Shown here in pieces: positions 27,772-37,550 of a stretch of 64,000 nt of DNA. The stretch is from NCBI GenBank assembly GCA_040768905.1, contig JAXGMA010000001.1, positions 372,001-436,000 on the forward strand, given 5' to 3'. The notes below the pieces were generated by a model that worked only from the letters and a program-made list of their open reading frames with translations, was not told the DNA's origin and did not search any database. Origin of the DNA: SZUA-584 sp040768905. GTDB lineage: Bacteria > Bacillota > Clostridia > Christensenellales > SZUA-584. The position numbers and the translations under genes were made by a program. Numbering within the stretch: position 1 is the first letter of the stretch; every line of letters starts with the position of its first letter.

Positions 27772-29736
27772 TTGGATTTTAAGCTGTATGCCAAATTCAA
27801 GCCTGCCGGCAGCCAGCCACAAGCCATTGAAGCGCTGGTATCCGGTATTGAGGCTGGGAAAAAACATCAGGTTTTGCTCGGTGTGACGGGCAGCGGGAAA
27901 ACTTTCACCGCAGCGGGCGTGATTGCACGGTTAAACCGGCCTACGCTTGTTTTGGCGCACAACAAGACGCTTGCTGCCCAGCTGTGCAGCGAGTTCAAAG
28001 AATTTTTCCCCGAAAACGCCGTCGAGTTTTTCGTCAGCTATTATGACTATTACCAGCCTGAGGCCTATGTGCCGGGTAAGGATCTGTATATTGAAAAGGA
28101 TGCGAGCATCAATGACGAGATAGACAGGCTGCGCCACAGTGCGACCTCGGCGCTGCAGGAAAGGCGCGATGTGATCGTGGTGGCTTCCGTGTCGTGTATC
28201 TATTCTATTGGCGACCCGGCTGAATACCGCAATCTGAGCGTGTCGCTGCGTCCCGGCATGAAAATAAAACGCGACGATCTGCTCTCAAGGCTCGTGGACA
28301 TCAGCTACGCGCGCGGCGACATGGACTTTACGCGCGGGCGTTTCCGTGTGCGCGGCGACACTGTGGAAGTGTTCCCCGCGAGCACGGCGGAAAATGCGGT
28401 GCGTATCGAGTTCTTCGGTGACGAGGTGGAGAGGATACTCGAGGTCGATACCGTCACAGGGCGCGCCACGGCCACGCGGCAGCATCTCGCGGTGTTTCCG
28501 GCGACGCACTATGCCGTGGAGCGCGAGAACATGCTCGCCCAGCTTGACAACATACGTGACGACTTATCGGCGCAGATAGAAACCCTCAAATCGCAGGGCA
28601 AGCTTTTGGAAGCCGAACGGCTCAAACAGCGCACCGTGTATGATATGGAGATGCTGCGCGAACTTGGCTATTGCAGCGGCATCGAGAATTATGCGCGCTA
28701 TTTTGACGGCCGCAGACCGGGAGACCCGCCATACACGCTGCTTGATTATTTTCCGGACGATTACCTGCTTTTCATCGACGAATCACATGTGATGATGCCG
28801 CAGGTGCGCGCGATGTACAAAGGCGATTTCTCCCGCAAGGATATGCTCGTGCAGTATGGTTTCCGCCTTCCTTCCGCTTACGACAACCGGCCGCTTACGT
28901 TCGATGAGTTTACGGCGCGGCAAGGGCAGACGGTGTATGTAAGCGCGACGCCCGCCGCCTACGAGCGCGGGCTTGCAGGCAGCGTCGTTGAGCAGATCGT
29001 GCGCCCCACAGGGCTTGTTGATCCCGGGATCACCGTGATGCCCGCAAAGGGGCAGGTGGAGCATCTTTTGGGTGAGATTCGCGCGGTGGCAAAAATGGGT
29101 TTTCGCACGCTTGTGACCACGCTGACCAAGAAGATGTCTGAACGTCTCACGGATTATTATAAAGAGCTTGGGCTGCGCGTCAAATACATGCACTCGGATA
29201 TCGATACGCTCGAACGCATGGAGATCATCCGCGGGCTGCGGCTCGGAGAGTTTGACGTGCTCGTGGGCATCAACCTGCTTCGCGAGGGGCTCGATCTGCC
29301 CGAAGTCGCGCTGGTCGCCATACTCGATGCCGACAAAGAGGGTTTTTTACGCAACGAGACCTCTCTGATACAAACCATCGGGCGCGCCGCGCGCAATGTG
29401 GAGGGGCGCGTACTCATGTACGCGGATATCATGACCGGATCCATGCGCCGCGCGATCGACGAAACGGAACGCCGCCGAGCAATGCAAATCGCATACAACG
29501 AAGAACACGGCATCACACCGCAGAGCATCATAAAGGATACGCGCAGCATGATATCGGTCACCAAACCTGTCAAAGAAGACAACAAACTGACGCACGCCGA
29601 GGCGCTCAAAAAAGCGGCTATCATCGAAAAGCAGATGCGGCAGGCCGCGATGGAGCTTGAATTCGAGGCGGCCGCCGCGCTCAGGGACGAACTCTTCAGG
29701 TTAAAGGAAATCATCAGAAAAGGGAACAAGCCATAA
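27772..29736 (+). CDS. uvrB: Excinuclease ABC subunit B
   Basis: The 654-residue helicase-fold protein of nucleotide excision repair has a Walker A motif (GVTGSGKT, near 38), the beta-hairpin region YYDYYQPEAY (near 90), the DEAD-like motif (LLFIDESHVMMPQ), motif VI (QTIGRAARNVEGRV) and a C-terminal UVR motif (about 615-650) that binds UvrA/UvrC. It loads on damage delivered by UvrA and then recruits UvrC. The TTG start at 27772 follows AAGGGG. uvrA begins 6 bases after its stop, the usual uvrBA arrangement; uvrC is not in the window. Confidence 0.96.
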   Translation: MDFKLYAKFKPAGSQPQAIEALVSGIEAGKKHQVLLGVTGSGKTFTAAGVIARLNRPTLVLAHNKTLAAQLCSEFKEFFPENAVEFFVSYYDYYQPEAYVPGKDLYIEKDASINDEIDRLRHSATSALQERRDVIVVASVSCIYSIGDPAEYRNLSVSLRPGMKIKRDDLLSRLVDISYARGDMDFTRGRFRVRGDTVEVFPASTAENAVRIEFFGDEVERILEVDTVTGRATATRQHLAVFPATHYAVERENMLAQLDNIRDDLSAQIETLKSQGKLLEAERLKQRTVYDMEMLRELGYCSGIENYARYFDGRRPGDPPYTLLDYFPDDYLLFIDESHVMMPQVRAMYKGDFSRKDMLVQYGFRLPSAYDNRPLTFDEFTARQGQTVYVSATPAAYERGLAGSVVEQIVRPTGLVDPGITVMPAKGQVEHLLGEIRAVAKMGFRTLVTTLTKKMSERLTDYYKELGLRVKYMHSDIDTLERMEIIRGLRLGEFDVLVGINLLREGLDLPEVALVAILDADKEGFLRNETSLIQTIGRAARNVEGRVLMYADIMTGSMRRAIDETERRRAMQIAYNEEHGITPQSIIKDTRSMISVTKPVKEDNKLTHAEALKKAAIIEKQMRQAAMELEFEAAAALRDELFRLKEIIRKGNKP

Positions 29737-29741
29737 CACTT

Positions 29742-32561
29742 ATGGAATTTATCAAAATCAAGGGTGCGCGGGAGCACAATCTCAAAAACATTGATGTAAA
29801 GATACCGCGTGACAAACTCGTCGTCATCACTGGGCTTTCAGGCAGCGGCAAATCGTCGCTCGCTTTTGATACCATTTATGCCGAAGGGCAGCGGCGCTAT
29901 GTGGAATCGCTCTCGGCGTATGCGCGCCAGTTTTTGGGGCAGATGGACAAACCGGATGTGGATTCCATTGACGGCCTCTCGCCCGCCATTTCCATAGACC
30001 AGAAAACAACGAGTAAAAATCCGCGCTCGACCGTAGGCACAGTCACGGAGATACACGATTATCTGCGGCTGCTGTTTGCGCGCGCCGGAGAGGTGCATTG
30101 CACACAGTGCGGCAAGAAAATTGAGAGACAGACAGTTGACCAGATCGTGGACGATATCGCAAGACGGCCTGAGGGTACGCGGCTGATGATACTCGCGCCC
30201 GTGATCAGCGGCCGCAAGGGAGAACACAAAAAAACGTTTGAGGAGCTTTCCAGATCGGGCTACACGCGGGTGATGGTCGACGGCGCGATATACACGCTTG
30301 ATGAGGAGATCACGCTTGACAAAAATAAAAAGCATACGATCGACGTCGTGATCGACCGCATCGTGCTTTCTGCCGATTCTCAGGCCAGGCTGCATGATTC
30401 GGTGGAAACAGGGCTTGCGCGTGGCGAGGGCGTTATCAAGGTGGTTGACTTAAGCGACAACTCAGAGCAGCGGTATTCGCAGAACTATGCATGCATTGAC
30501 TGCGGCATCAGCATCGAGGAGATTTCTCCGCGCATGTTCTCGTTCAATGCGCCGTACGGCGCCTGCCCGCACTGCCATGGCCTTGGCACGATCATGAAGG
30601 TGGATGAAGACATCGTCATACCGGACAAAACAAAATCGCTCGCGCAGGGCGCGGTGCGCGTCATGGGATGGAATTCAGCCGCCATGGACAGCTGGGGTAC
30701 GCAGTATTTTAAAGGCATGGCCAAACACTTTGGCTTTGATATGGATATGCCTTTTAAAGACCTGAGCAAAGATGTTCAGAGCAAGATACTGTACGGTACC
30801 GGCAGCGAGCGTTTTGAGGTGGATTATTCTTCCGAATTCGGACAGGGCACGTTCTACAACAGCTTTGAAGGTATCATACCGAGTATCGAGCGGCGTTATA
30901 TGCAGACCGAATCCGAAGGCATGAAGGCCGAATATGAAAAATATATGGCCACGCTGCTTTGCCCCGTTTGCGGCGGCACGCGCTATAAACCTGAGCCGCT
31001 CGCGGTGCGAATCGGAGGAAAAAACATCGCCGAAGTTTCAGACCTTTCGATCAGCCAAGCGCTTGCGTTTTTCGAGAATTTGAAGCTTACCGAAAAACAG
31101 CGACTGATCGCCGACCGGGTTTTAAAAGAGCTCTCCGCCAGGCTTAATTTCCTGCGCAATGTGGGGCTGGTGTATCTGACGCTCTCGCGCGCGGCCGGTA
31201 CGCTCTCGGGCGGCGAAGCGCAGCGCATACGGCTTGCCACGCAGATAGGCTCCGGGCTGACAGGCGTGTTGTACATACTCGACGAACCGAGCATCGGCCT
31301 GCACCAACGCGATAACGGAAGGCTGCTTGCCACCTTAAAGGAGCTTTTGGCGCTTGGCAATACGCTTATTGTGGTCGAGCATGACGAGGAGACCATACGC
31401 AGCGCCGATTATGTGATAGACATGGGCCCGGGGGCAGGCGTGCACGGCGGGCGTGTTGTCGCAGCGGGAACGCCATTAGAGATCAGCGCGAATACTGAAT
31501 CCGTGACGGGGCAGTATCTCTCGGGTGTAAAAAAGATCACGGTACCCAAAAAACGCCGCAAACCCAGGGCATATTTTACGGTGAAAGGCGCATCGGAAAA
31601 CAATCTTAAGAATCTGGATGCAACTTTTCCGCTGGGCGTCATCACAGCGGTCACTGGGGTATCAGGCAGCGGAAAATCCACGCTGGTCAACGAGATACTC
31701 TATAAGGCACTTGCCAAAAGTATTTACGGCGCGAAAGACAAGCCGGGCAGGCATTCAGCCATTGAGGGCGCGGAACAGATCGACAAGGTGATCAGCATCG
31801 ACCAGAGCCCCATCGGACGCACGCCGCGCTCCAATCCTGCCACATATACCGGCGTTTTTACGCCCATACGCGATATTTTCGCCGCCACAAAGGACGCGCG
31901 AGTGCGCGGGTTTAACAAGGGGCGCTTCTCATTCAACGTCAAAGGCGGGCGGTGTGAAGCGTGCAAGGGCGATGGTATCATAAAGATAGAAATGCATTTT
32001 CTTCCCGATGTCTATGTGCCGTGCGAGGTCTGCAAAGGCGCGCGTTACAATCGGGAAACGTTGGAAGTCAAATACAAGGGCAAAAGCATACAGCAGGTGC
32101 TTGACATGACGGTGGAAGAGGCACTCGGTGTTTTTGAAAGTTTGCCTTCAATACGAAACATACTCCAAGTGCTTTGCGATGTGGGGCTTGGCTATATACG
32201 GCTTGGGCAGCCTTCGACAACGCTTTCGGGAGGCGAGGCGCAGCGCGTCAAGCTTGCGACATATCTTTCCAAACGCCAGACAGGAAACACGCTGTTCATA
32301 CTGGATGAGCCGACGACGGGGCTGCATGCTGCGGATGTGAAAAAGCTTGTGGCCATACTTGCGCGGCTTGCGGACAAGGGCAACTCGGTGATCGTCATTG
32401 AACACAATCTCGATGTGATCAAGTGCGCCGATCATTGCATTGACTTAGGCCCCGACGGCGGCGATGGGGGCGGGCGTATCGTGGCGCAGGGCACGCCTGA
32501 GCAATTAAGCAAAATTGAAGGCAGCGCAACAGGCATTTATCTGCGCTGTGTTTTGGAGTAA
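29742..32561 (+). CDS. uvrA: Excinuclease ABC subunit A
   Basis: The 939-residue damage-recognition ATPase has two ABC modules with Walker A motifs (GLSGSGKSSLAFD near 32 and GVSGSGKSTLVNE near 637), ABC signatures (LSGGEAQRI and LSGGEAQRVKLA) and zinc fingers in CPVCGGTRY and in CEACKGDGIIKI...CEVCKGARYN. The length is standard. It scans DNA with UvrB. The 6-base gap shows it is cotranscribed with uvrB. Confidence 0.97.
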   Translation: MEFIKIKGAREHNLKNIDVKIPRDKLVVITGLSGSGKSSLAFDTIYAEGQRRYVESLSAYARQFLGQMDKPDVDSIDGLSPAISIDQKTTSKNPRSTVGTVTEIHDYLRLLFARAGEVHCTQCGKKIERQTVDQIVDDIARRPEGTRLMILAPVISGRKGEHKKTFEELSRSGYTRVMVDGAIYTLDEEITLDKNKKHTIDVVIDRIVLSADSQARLHDSVETGLARGEGVIKVVDLSDNSEQRYSQNYACIDCGISIEEISPRMFSFNAPYGACPHCHGLGTIMKVDEDIVIPDKTKSLAQGAVRVMGWNSAAMDSWGTQYFKGMAKHFGFDMDMPFKDLSKDVQSKILYGTGSERFEVDYSSEFGQGTFYNSFEGIIPSIERRYMQTESEGMKAEYEKYMATLLCPVCGGTRYKPEPLAVRIGGKNIAEVSDLSISQALAFFENLKLTEKQRLIADRVLKELSARLNFLRNVGLVYLTLSRAAGTLSGGEAQRIRLATQIGSGLTGVLYILDEPSIGLHQRDNGRLLATLKELLALGNTLIVVEHDEETIRSADYVIDMGPGAGVHGGRVVAAGTPLEISANTESVTGQYLSGVKKITVPKKRRKPRAYFTVKGASENNLKNLDATFPLGVITAVTGVSGSGKSTLVNEILYKALAKSIYGAKDKPGRHSAIEGAEQIDKVISIDQSPIGRTPRSNPATYTGVFTPIRDIFAATKDARVRGFNKGRFSFNVKGGRCEACKGDGIIKIEMHFLPDVYVPCEVCKGARYNRETLEVKYKGKSIQQVLDMTVEEALGVFESLPSIRNILQVLCDVGLGYIRLGQPSTTLSGGEAQRVKLATYLSKRQTGNTLFILDEPTTGLHAADVKKLVAILARLADKGNSVIVIEHNLDVIKCADHCIDLGPDGGDGGGRIVAQGTPEQLSKIEGSATGIYLRCVLE

Positions 32562-32614
32562 TACAGGGTTTTTAACCAGCGAAGAGAGCGGATTGCAGCG
32601 GAGGGATATATCCG

Positions 32615-33802
32615 ATGAAAACGAACACGAAGATGTGGGGGAAAGTGGCTGCCGTTGATTTGCTGCTGCTTTGTTTTTCTTTTACCGTATCCTTGACAGG
32701 ACAGATGTTTCGGGCCATAAAGCAGACTTATTCCTTGAGTCTGACACAGGGCAGCCTGCTGCTCTCGATACAGAGCATTGGGGGCATTGTTTTCGCGATC
32801 TTGTGCATCCTTATCATCGATGCCTTCAACAGGGCAAAGACGCTGATTATCATGGGGTTTGCGCTTTGCGGTTTAATGATCGCCGTTGGCGCGATCCCGC
32901 CAATCTTCGCCCTTTTTGCCATATTTGCCGTTCTTGGTTTTTCAGGAGCTGCGGTGAACACGCTCACCAATTCAGTGATGTCTGAAACTGTTCCAAATAA
33001 AACCGGAAGATATATAAATTTTATGCATTTTATATTCAGCCTCGGTGCACTGACTGCGCCGATACTGTCTCAAGCTCTCTTCGCGGCTTTCGGGCTTTCC
33101 GGCGTGTTCCTTTTTTTCGGCGGGTTTGCGCTTTGCTGTACAGCATATGCAGCAGCGGCCTTTTCGGACAGGATGAGGCAAAAACTGATGAGCGGCAGTT
33201 TGTCACTGAAACGACGCATGAAAGAAACATGGGCTGTCATAAAAATACCCGGTATGAAACAGGTGTTCTTGATCGCGGTATTTGTTTGCGCGTGGCAGCT
33301 CTCGGCCATATATTTTATTTCATCATTCTTCACCGAGATAAAAAACCAGCCGATGGACGGTGCTTTTGCGCTGTCGCTGCTGTTTTTCGGCATGATGCTC
33401 TCAAGGCTTGTATATGCCCGCATAGCGGACAGATTTTCCAAAGGATACGTATTAATGCTGACCAATATCGCAGGACTGCTGGCATGGGTTTGTATTTTTC
33501 TGGTGCCGGGCATTGCGGAAAAGATGATTTTTCTGGGACTTGCTGCGGTATTATGCGGCAATAACACACCGATAATGTATGCAAGCGCATGCATGACAGC
33601 GCCTAAAAACACCGCGGCAGCGTCCGGGATCGCGACTCTTGGATATTATATTGCCCTGCTCACATTCTTGCCTTTTATCGGTTCATTGGGTGATACCTTC
33701 GGGTTAGAAAATGTCCTGATCTTTTGTGCCGTGCCTCTGCTGCTGGCCATTCCTGCGGCGTACGCTTTTCACAGAAAGGTCTATGCAAACAAACAAAATT
33801 AA
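32615..33802 (+). CDS. Major facilitator superfamily transporter
   Basis: The 395-residue protein has about 12 hydrophobic segments, a basic cytoplasmic loop between segments 6 and 7 (near 190-205) and a short basic C-terminus. This is the MFS plan. The substrate cannot be told. A GGAGGG lies before the ATG. Confidence 0.7.
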   Translation: MKTNTKMWGKVAAVDLLLLCFSFTVSLTGQMFRAIKQTYSLSLTQGSLLLSIQSIGGIVFAILCILIIDAFNRAKTLIIMGFALCGLMIAVGAIPPIFALFAIFAVLGFSGAAVNTLTNSVMSETVPNKTGRYINFMHFIFSLGALTAPILSQALFAAFGLSGVFLFFGGFALCCTAYAAAAFSDRMRQKLMSGSLSLKRRMKETWAVIKIPGMKQVFLIAVFVCAWQLSAIYFISSFFTEIKNQPMDGAFALSLLFFGMMLSRLVYARIADRFSKGYVLMLTNIAGLLAWVCIFLVPGIAEKMIFLGLAAVLCGNNTPIMYASACMTAPKNTAAASGIATLGYYIALLTFLPFIGSLGDTFGLENVLIFCAVPLLLAIPAAYAFHRKVYANKQN

Positions 33803-33860
33803 CCCGTACTCCACTCACCCGGATTGAATCTTTTTAGCTCTTTTTCAGCAAGAGCGTTTT

Positions 33861-34727
33861 TCAGGCTTTTTTCCCTGGCAGCATGAGCAGCATCGATGTA
33901 CGCTTTTTGTAATCTGCATAGCCTTGCCTGGTCGCCATAAGGCGTTCTTCCATCATAGGTATGCTGATAAATAAGAACAGCAGCGTCATGAGCACAGGCG
34001 CGATGAGCGTCCACCAGCGGTCTGGTGCCACTCCAAGCTGTATGAGATAAATGCCCCACCAGAATGATACTTCTCCTAAGTAATTCGGATGCCGTGAAAA
34101 CTTCCAAAGCCCGGTTTCAATATGGCGCCCGCTTTCGTTGCTGAACCTAAAACGCCGCATCTGTGCGTCTGAGAATATTTGCAGCAGCACAGCGGCCGCG
34201 CACACGGCTGCGCCCAGCGCCGTAACCAGGCTGATCGCGCCAGCCGACAATGCACTGTAATAGGCGGGCACCATGTTGGCGAACACGATCAGAGTCGGCA
34301 TAAGCATGATGCCGAAAAAGTTGACAAACTGCCAAATTTTCGGATTTTTTTGCTTAAGCATCGTATAACGCCAATCCTGATGCGCCATGCCGCGCCAGCC
34401 GATGATCCAATTGAGCGTGAGCCTCAAGCCCCAAAAAAGCAGCACGGCAAGAAGCAGAATGTCACTCGGGCTTGCATAACCTTTGCCCCAAACAAAGCAA
34501 ATAAAAAGCACCGGCGGCGCAACGCTCCAATAAGGATCATACAAGCTTGAGTTTTTGAAAATCAGGCTCAATACATAAATGACCACAGTGGCTGCAGCAT
34601 CAGCGCCAAGAAAGCGCCAGATGGGCAAGCCAGGTATGAGCGCATAGACGGCGAGCCCCGCAAAAAATGCAGCCGTATAAGCTGCAAGCACGATCAGTAA
34701 AGAAAGCCCCTTCGATAATTTGACCAT
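33861..34727 (-). CDS. DUF1295 / isoprenylcysteine methyltransferase-like membrane protein
   Basis: The 288-residue protein has about seven membrane helices and a conserved C-terminal block (GLWKFSRHPNYLGEVSFWWGIY, then MMEERLMATRQGYADYKKRTS). This is the SAM-binding motif of the ICMT/steroid-reductase-like DUF1295 family. Bacterial members are of mostly unknown substrate. The ATG at 34727 is chosen because GTGAGG lies upstream; a longer frame to 34817 adds 30 residues with no ribosome site. Confidence 0.78.
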   Translation of the reverse strand: MVKLSKGLSLLIVLAAYTAAFFAGLAVYALIPGLPIWRFLGADAAATVVIYVLSLIFKNSSLYDPYWSVAPPVLFICFVWGKGYASPSDILLLAVLLFWGLRLTLNWIIGWRGMAHQDWRYTMLKQKNPKIWQFVNFFGIMLMPTLIVFANMVPAYYSALSAGAISLVTALGAAVCAAAVLLQIFSDAQMRRFRFSNESGRHIETGLWKFSRHPNYLGEVSFWWGIYLIQLGVAPDRWWTLIAPVLMTLLFLFISIPMMEERLMATRQGYADYKKRTSMLLMLPGKKA

Positions 34728-34819
34728 ATGATACCTCACAAAGAATAATGATGATACGTTTATTATACTACACAAAGGGGCCTGCACACATAGTTTTTTG
34801 TGGAATAACAGATTCATTC

Positions 34820-35235
34820 GATACGAAGCCTCGCCCGGCTGGTTTTCGGCTTTGCTTTGTCGCCAAAACCTTTAACAGCACATCAATTCACGCAGTCTCG
34901 TTGCATGAATAACGCAGAGCCATCTCCCCAATTCTGTATACCTCACTTAACCAGCGCTTCTCTGGGCCGTAGATTTTGATAAGATATGAGGCACGTATTA
35001 CAATTCTAATAGTTATTCGTGCAAAGGACCAGAAGGAATAAAGTGATGGCTGATAAAGCAAAAATTAAGAACTCATTAATAGCATACTGGACAGAGCCGA
35101 CATGTTGGCAGACGAGAAAGAAATCATTGATCTTCCTTTAAAGGAAAAGGTCTCTAAAAATGCAAACAAGGTGCACAAAGAACAGCTTACTTTATGGGAA
35201 CAGAATGTGATTGGCTGCTTCCGTACCGCGTTGTA
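34820..35235 (+). other. Non-coding or degraded stretch with a broken small ORF
   Basis: No intact gene is seen in this stretch. From about 35043 a GTG opens a frame that stops after 32 codons, while a second frame, with an ATG at 35102, runs 44 codons to TAG 35233-35235. Joined by a shift near 35070-35090 they would give one Lys/Glu-rich product. This looks like a remnant of a lost gene. The first 220 bases have nothing recognisable. Confidence 0.3.
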
Positions 35236-35239
35236 GCGA

Positions 35240-35884
35240 TCATTTAAAACTGCCCATGAATTTAAAAAGATCCTCGGGTTTAAAATTTTTCATCGATCCC
35301 ATCATGCGCATCATATTTTGCATATTGCGGTATTTTTTCTGTTCATCGGGAGGCATAAACAAAGACATGGCTTCAAACATATACTCGGGTGATGAAACAT
35401 CCATTTGCCGAAGCTTCTCAAAGCGGCGTATCATACGTCCGAAATTCTCCTGCATCCGTGCGGACTGAGAAAGGCCATGCATCATGGCTGCGGTGTCTTT
35501 TGAGGCGTAACGTTGCAAAACATCAAGCAGCGCCTGCTGGCGCGACAGGCGTGAAAATGACGAAAGCCCCGTACCGCTGCGTTTTGGCGGTTCAACGGGC
35601 GGCTGGCGCCGGTAATGCTCTGTCAGCCGCAGTGTGCAAAATATGCTCTGTATGGCTTTTCTGTCATCATCGCTTACAAAGGGTTCGATACTTTTGAGCA
35701 TATCCAGCACAGACTCGCGGCTTTGGCCGTCTTTTAGCGTCATCGAGAGCAGAAAGCTCAGCTCGGGAGAGAACGAGGCTTGTTTTGCGAGATCGCCATA
35801 ATTGTATGTGGGCTCGGGCGGCGCGGTATAACGGTTGCGCGGCTGTGCCGGCGCGGGGCGCGGCCCGAAGGGAAACCTGAGCAT
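35240..35884 (-). CDS. Hypothetical protein with a Pro-rich N-terminus and helical repeats
   Basis: The 214-residue protein begins with a Pro/Arg-rich stretch (residues 5-27) and is otherwise helical. Two helical stretches, near 66-80 (EPFVSDDDRKAIQSI) and near 174-190 (LFMPPDEQKKYRNMQNM), share a pattern of an apolar residue, Pro, a gap and then a DExxR/K helix. The small protein encoded divergently ends with the same pattern. Its C-terminal 45 residues are rich in Met. No known family is recognised. It is probably cytoplasmic, without a signal or membrane segment. Confidence 0.5.
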   Translation of the reverse strand: MLRFPFGPRPAPAQPRNRYTAPPEPTYNYGDLAKQASFSPELSFLLSMTLKDGQSRESVLDMLKSIEPFVSDDDRKAIQSIFCTLRLTEHYRRQPPVEPPKRSGTGLSSFSRLSRQQALLDVLQRYASKDTAAMMHGLSQSARMQENFGRMIRRFEKLRQMDVSSPEYMFEAMSLFMPPDEQKKYRNMQNMMRMMGSMKNFKPEDLFKFMGSFK

Positions 35885-35990
35885 ATGTGGAGACTCCTTT
35901 TTGTTCGTTGCTATATGATATGCTTATGCTGATATTGCTGTGAACAATGCGGCGCATCGCGAATATATATAAACCCTGGGAGGTGGTTTT

Positions 35991-36329
35991 ATGCCAAAAA
36001 AGGATTTAAGGCAACTCAAGAAAAAAAAACTTACGGATATAAACAAGGATGAGATCAAAAAAGCGGCTGAAAAGGCCAATATCAATATTGAAGACATCAA
36101 GGATGAAAACATTGAGGGCTTTGAAGAAGTCTTGGAGAGATACGGCGGAAAAAGCGAGACCGAGCTGATGGGCGACCTTGAAGAAATGATCAGCAAAGGG
36201 CGGCAGGAAGGCACATTCTCCGACGAGATGCTTGAAGCATTTACGCAGAATGTGCTGCCTATGATGGATGAAGAACAGCGCGAAAAGCTCGAAACCATCA
36301 CGCGTTTGCTGAAAATGAACAAGATTTAG
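35991..36329 (+). CDS. Small charged helical hypothetical protein
   Basis: The 112-residue protein is rich in Lys and Glu, predicted almost all helix, and ends with PMMDEEQREKLETITRLL, which resembles segments of the divergent neighbour. The ATG follows GGGAGGTGG. Function is not known; the pairing with the neighbour suggests that they act together. Confidence 0.5.
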   Translation: MPKKDLRQLKKKKLTDINKDEIKKAAEKANINIEDIKDENIEGFEEVLERYGGKSETELMGDLEEMISKGRQEGTFSDEMLEAFTQNVLPMMDEEQREKLETITRLLKMNKI

Positions 36330-36454
36330 GTTTTATCAGAAAAATTATATATTCGTATGGGATACGGATCAAGTCAGCAGAAAAAAGCACAGCAAAGATT
36401 AACTTTGGAGAGTCTCCGTAAATAGAATATATGGTGTGAATTCATTATGCCGTA

Positions 36455-36463
36455 TGGTATAAT
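36455..36463 (+). promoter_or_regulatory. Extended -10 promoter of murG
   Basis: TGGTATAAT at 36455-36463 is a perfect extended -10 element, about 28 bases before the murG start codon. Confidence 0.5.
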
Positions 36464-36491
36464 GCAAAAAGATTACGGAGAGGATGAGTAT

Positions 36492-37550
36492 ATGGGCAAA
36501 ACTGTTGTGCTGACAGGAGGCGGGACGGCTGGTCACGTGACGCCAAACCTTGCAATCATTCCAAAGCTTGAAAAAATGGGATTTCATATCGAATATATAG
36601 GGACGAAGACAGGTATCGAAAGAGAAATCATCACGCGGGCAGGTGTGCCGTACCATATCATCAGTGCAGGCAAGCTGCGGCGTTATTTCAGCCTGAAAAA
36701 TTTTATTGACCCTGTCAAAATCGTAGCCGGCTGCTTAAAAGCAAAAAGCATACTCAAAAAGCTGCGCCCGTCGGCGGTTTTTTCTAAAGGCGGTTTTGTA
36801 GGGGTGCCGGTCGTTTTTGCGGCGCATTGCCTGAAAATTCCTGTAGTGCTGCATGAGTCTGACATCACACCGGGCCTTGCCAACAGGCTTTGCATACCGC
36901 GCGCAAAAACCGTCTGCGTGTCATTTGAGCCTACGCTGAAATTGATTCCGGACGGAAAAGGCGTGCACACAGGCTTGCCGATACGCGGCAACCTGCTTGA
37001 GGGCGACAGGCAAAAAGGGATGGCGCAGAGCGGTTTTTCAGGCAATAAACCTGTGCTCCTTATCATGGGAGGCAGCCTCGGCGCACAGGCGTTAAACGAA
37101 GTGCTCGATGCGGTTATGCCTGAGCTGACACGCAAATACGATGTGATACATATCCGCGGCCAGAATAATATGGCGTGCTGTTGTGCACCGACGGGCTGCA
37201 AGCCTTTCGGTTATGTGGATGAAGAGCTTGCCGATTTATATGCCGCAGCAGATATCATGCTTTCCCGTGCGGGCGCAACAGCTGTTTTTGAGATACTGGC
37301 GCTTGCGCTTCCGGCCTTGCTCGTACCGCTTCCCAGCACATCAAGCCGCGGAGACCAGCTGCAAAATGCGCGTTATTTTAAGGATAATGGTTTTGCCCAT
37401 GTGCTGCATCAGGAAGACATGACAGAAAAGTCATTGCTTGACGCCATAGATACGCTCTATGCCGATAAGGACACGCTTAAGGACAGAATGAGAAAAGAAA
37501 ACCGCGCCGACGCTGCCGCCCTGGTGGCAAAGGTGATCGCAGATGCATAA
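36492..37550 (+). CDS. murG: UDP-N-acetylglucosamine transferase MurG
   Basis: The 352-residue glycosyltransferase adds GlcNAc to lipid I to form lipid II on the cytoplasmic face. It has the N-terminal GGGTAGHVTPNLAI motif (near 9), the donor-site block MGGSLGAQALNE (near 192) and the LSRAGATAVFEI and LPSTSSRGDQLQNA stretches of the C-terminal domain. Length is standard. The ATG at 36492 has GGAGAGG upstream. It lies outside a dcw cluster and overlaps the methyltransferase gene by 8 bases. Confidence 0.94.
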   Translation: MGKTVVLTGGGTAGHVTPNLAIIPKLEKMGFHIEYIGTKTGIEREIITRAGVPYHIISAGKLRRYFSLKNFIDPVKIVAGCLKAKSILKKLRPSAVFSKGGFVGVPVVFAAHCLKIPVVLHESDITPGLANRLCIPRAKTVCVSFEPTLKLIPDGKGVHTGLPIRGNLLEGDRQKGMAQSGFSGNKPVLLIMGGSLGAQALNEVLDAVMPELTRKYDVIHIRGQNNMACCCAPTGCKPFGYVDEELADLYAAADIMLSRAGATAVFEILALALPALLVPLPSTSSRGDQLQNARYFKDNGFAHVLHQEDMTEKSLLDAIDTLYADKDTLKDRMRKENRADAAALVAKVIADA

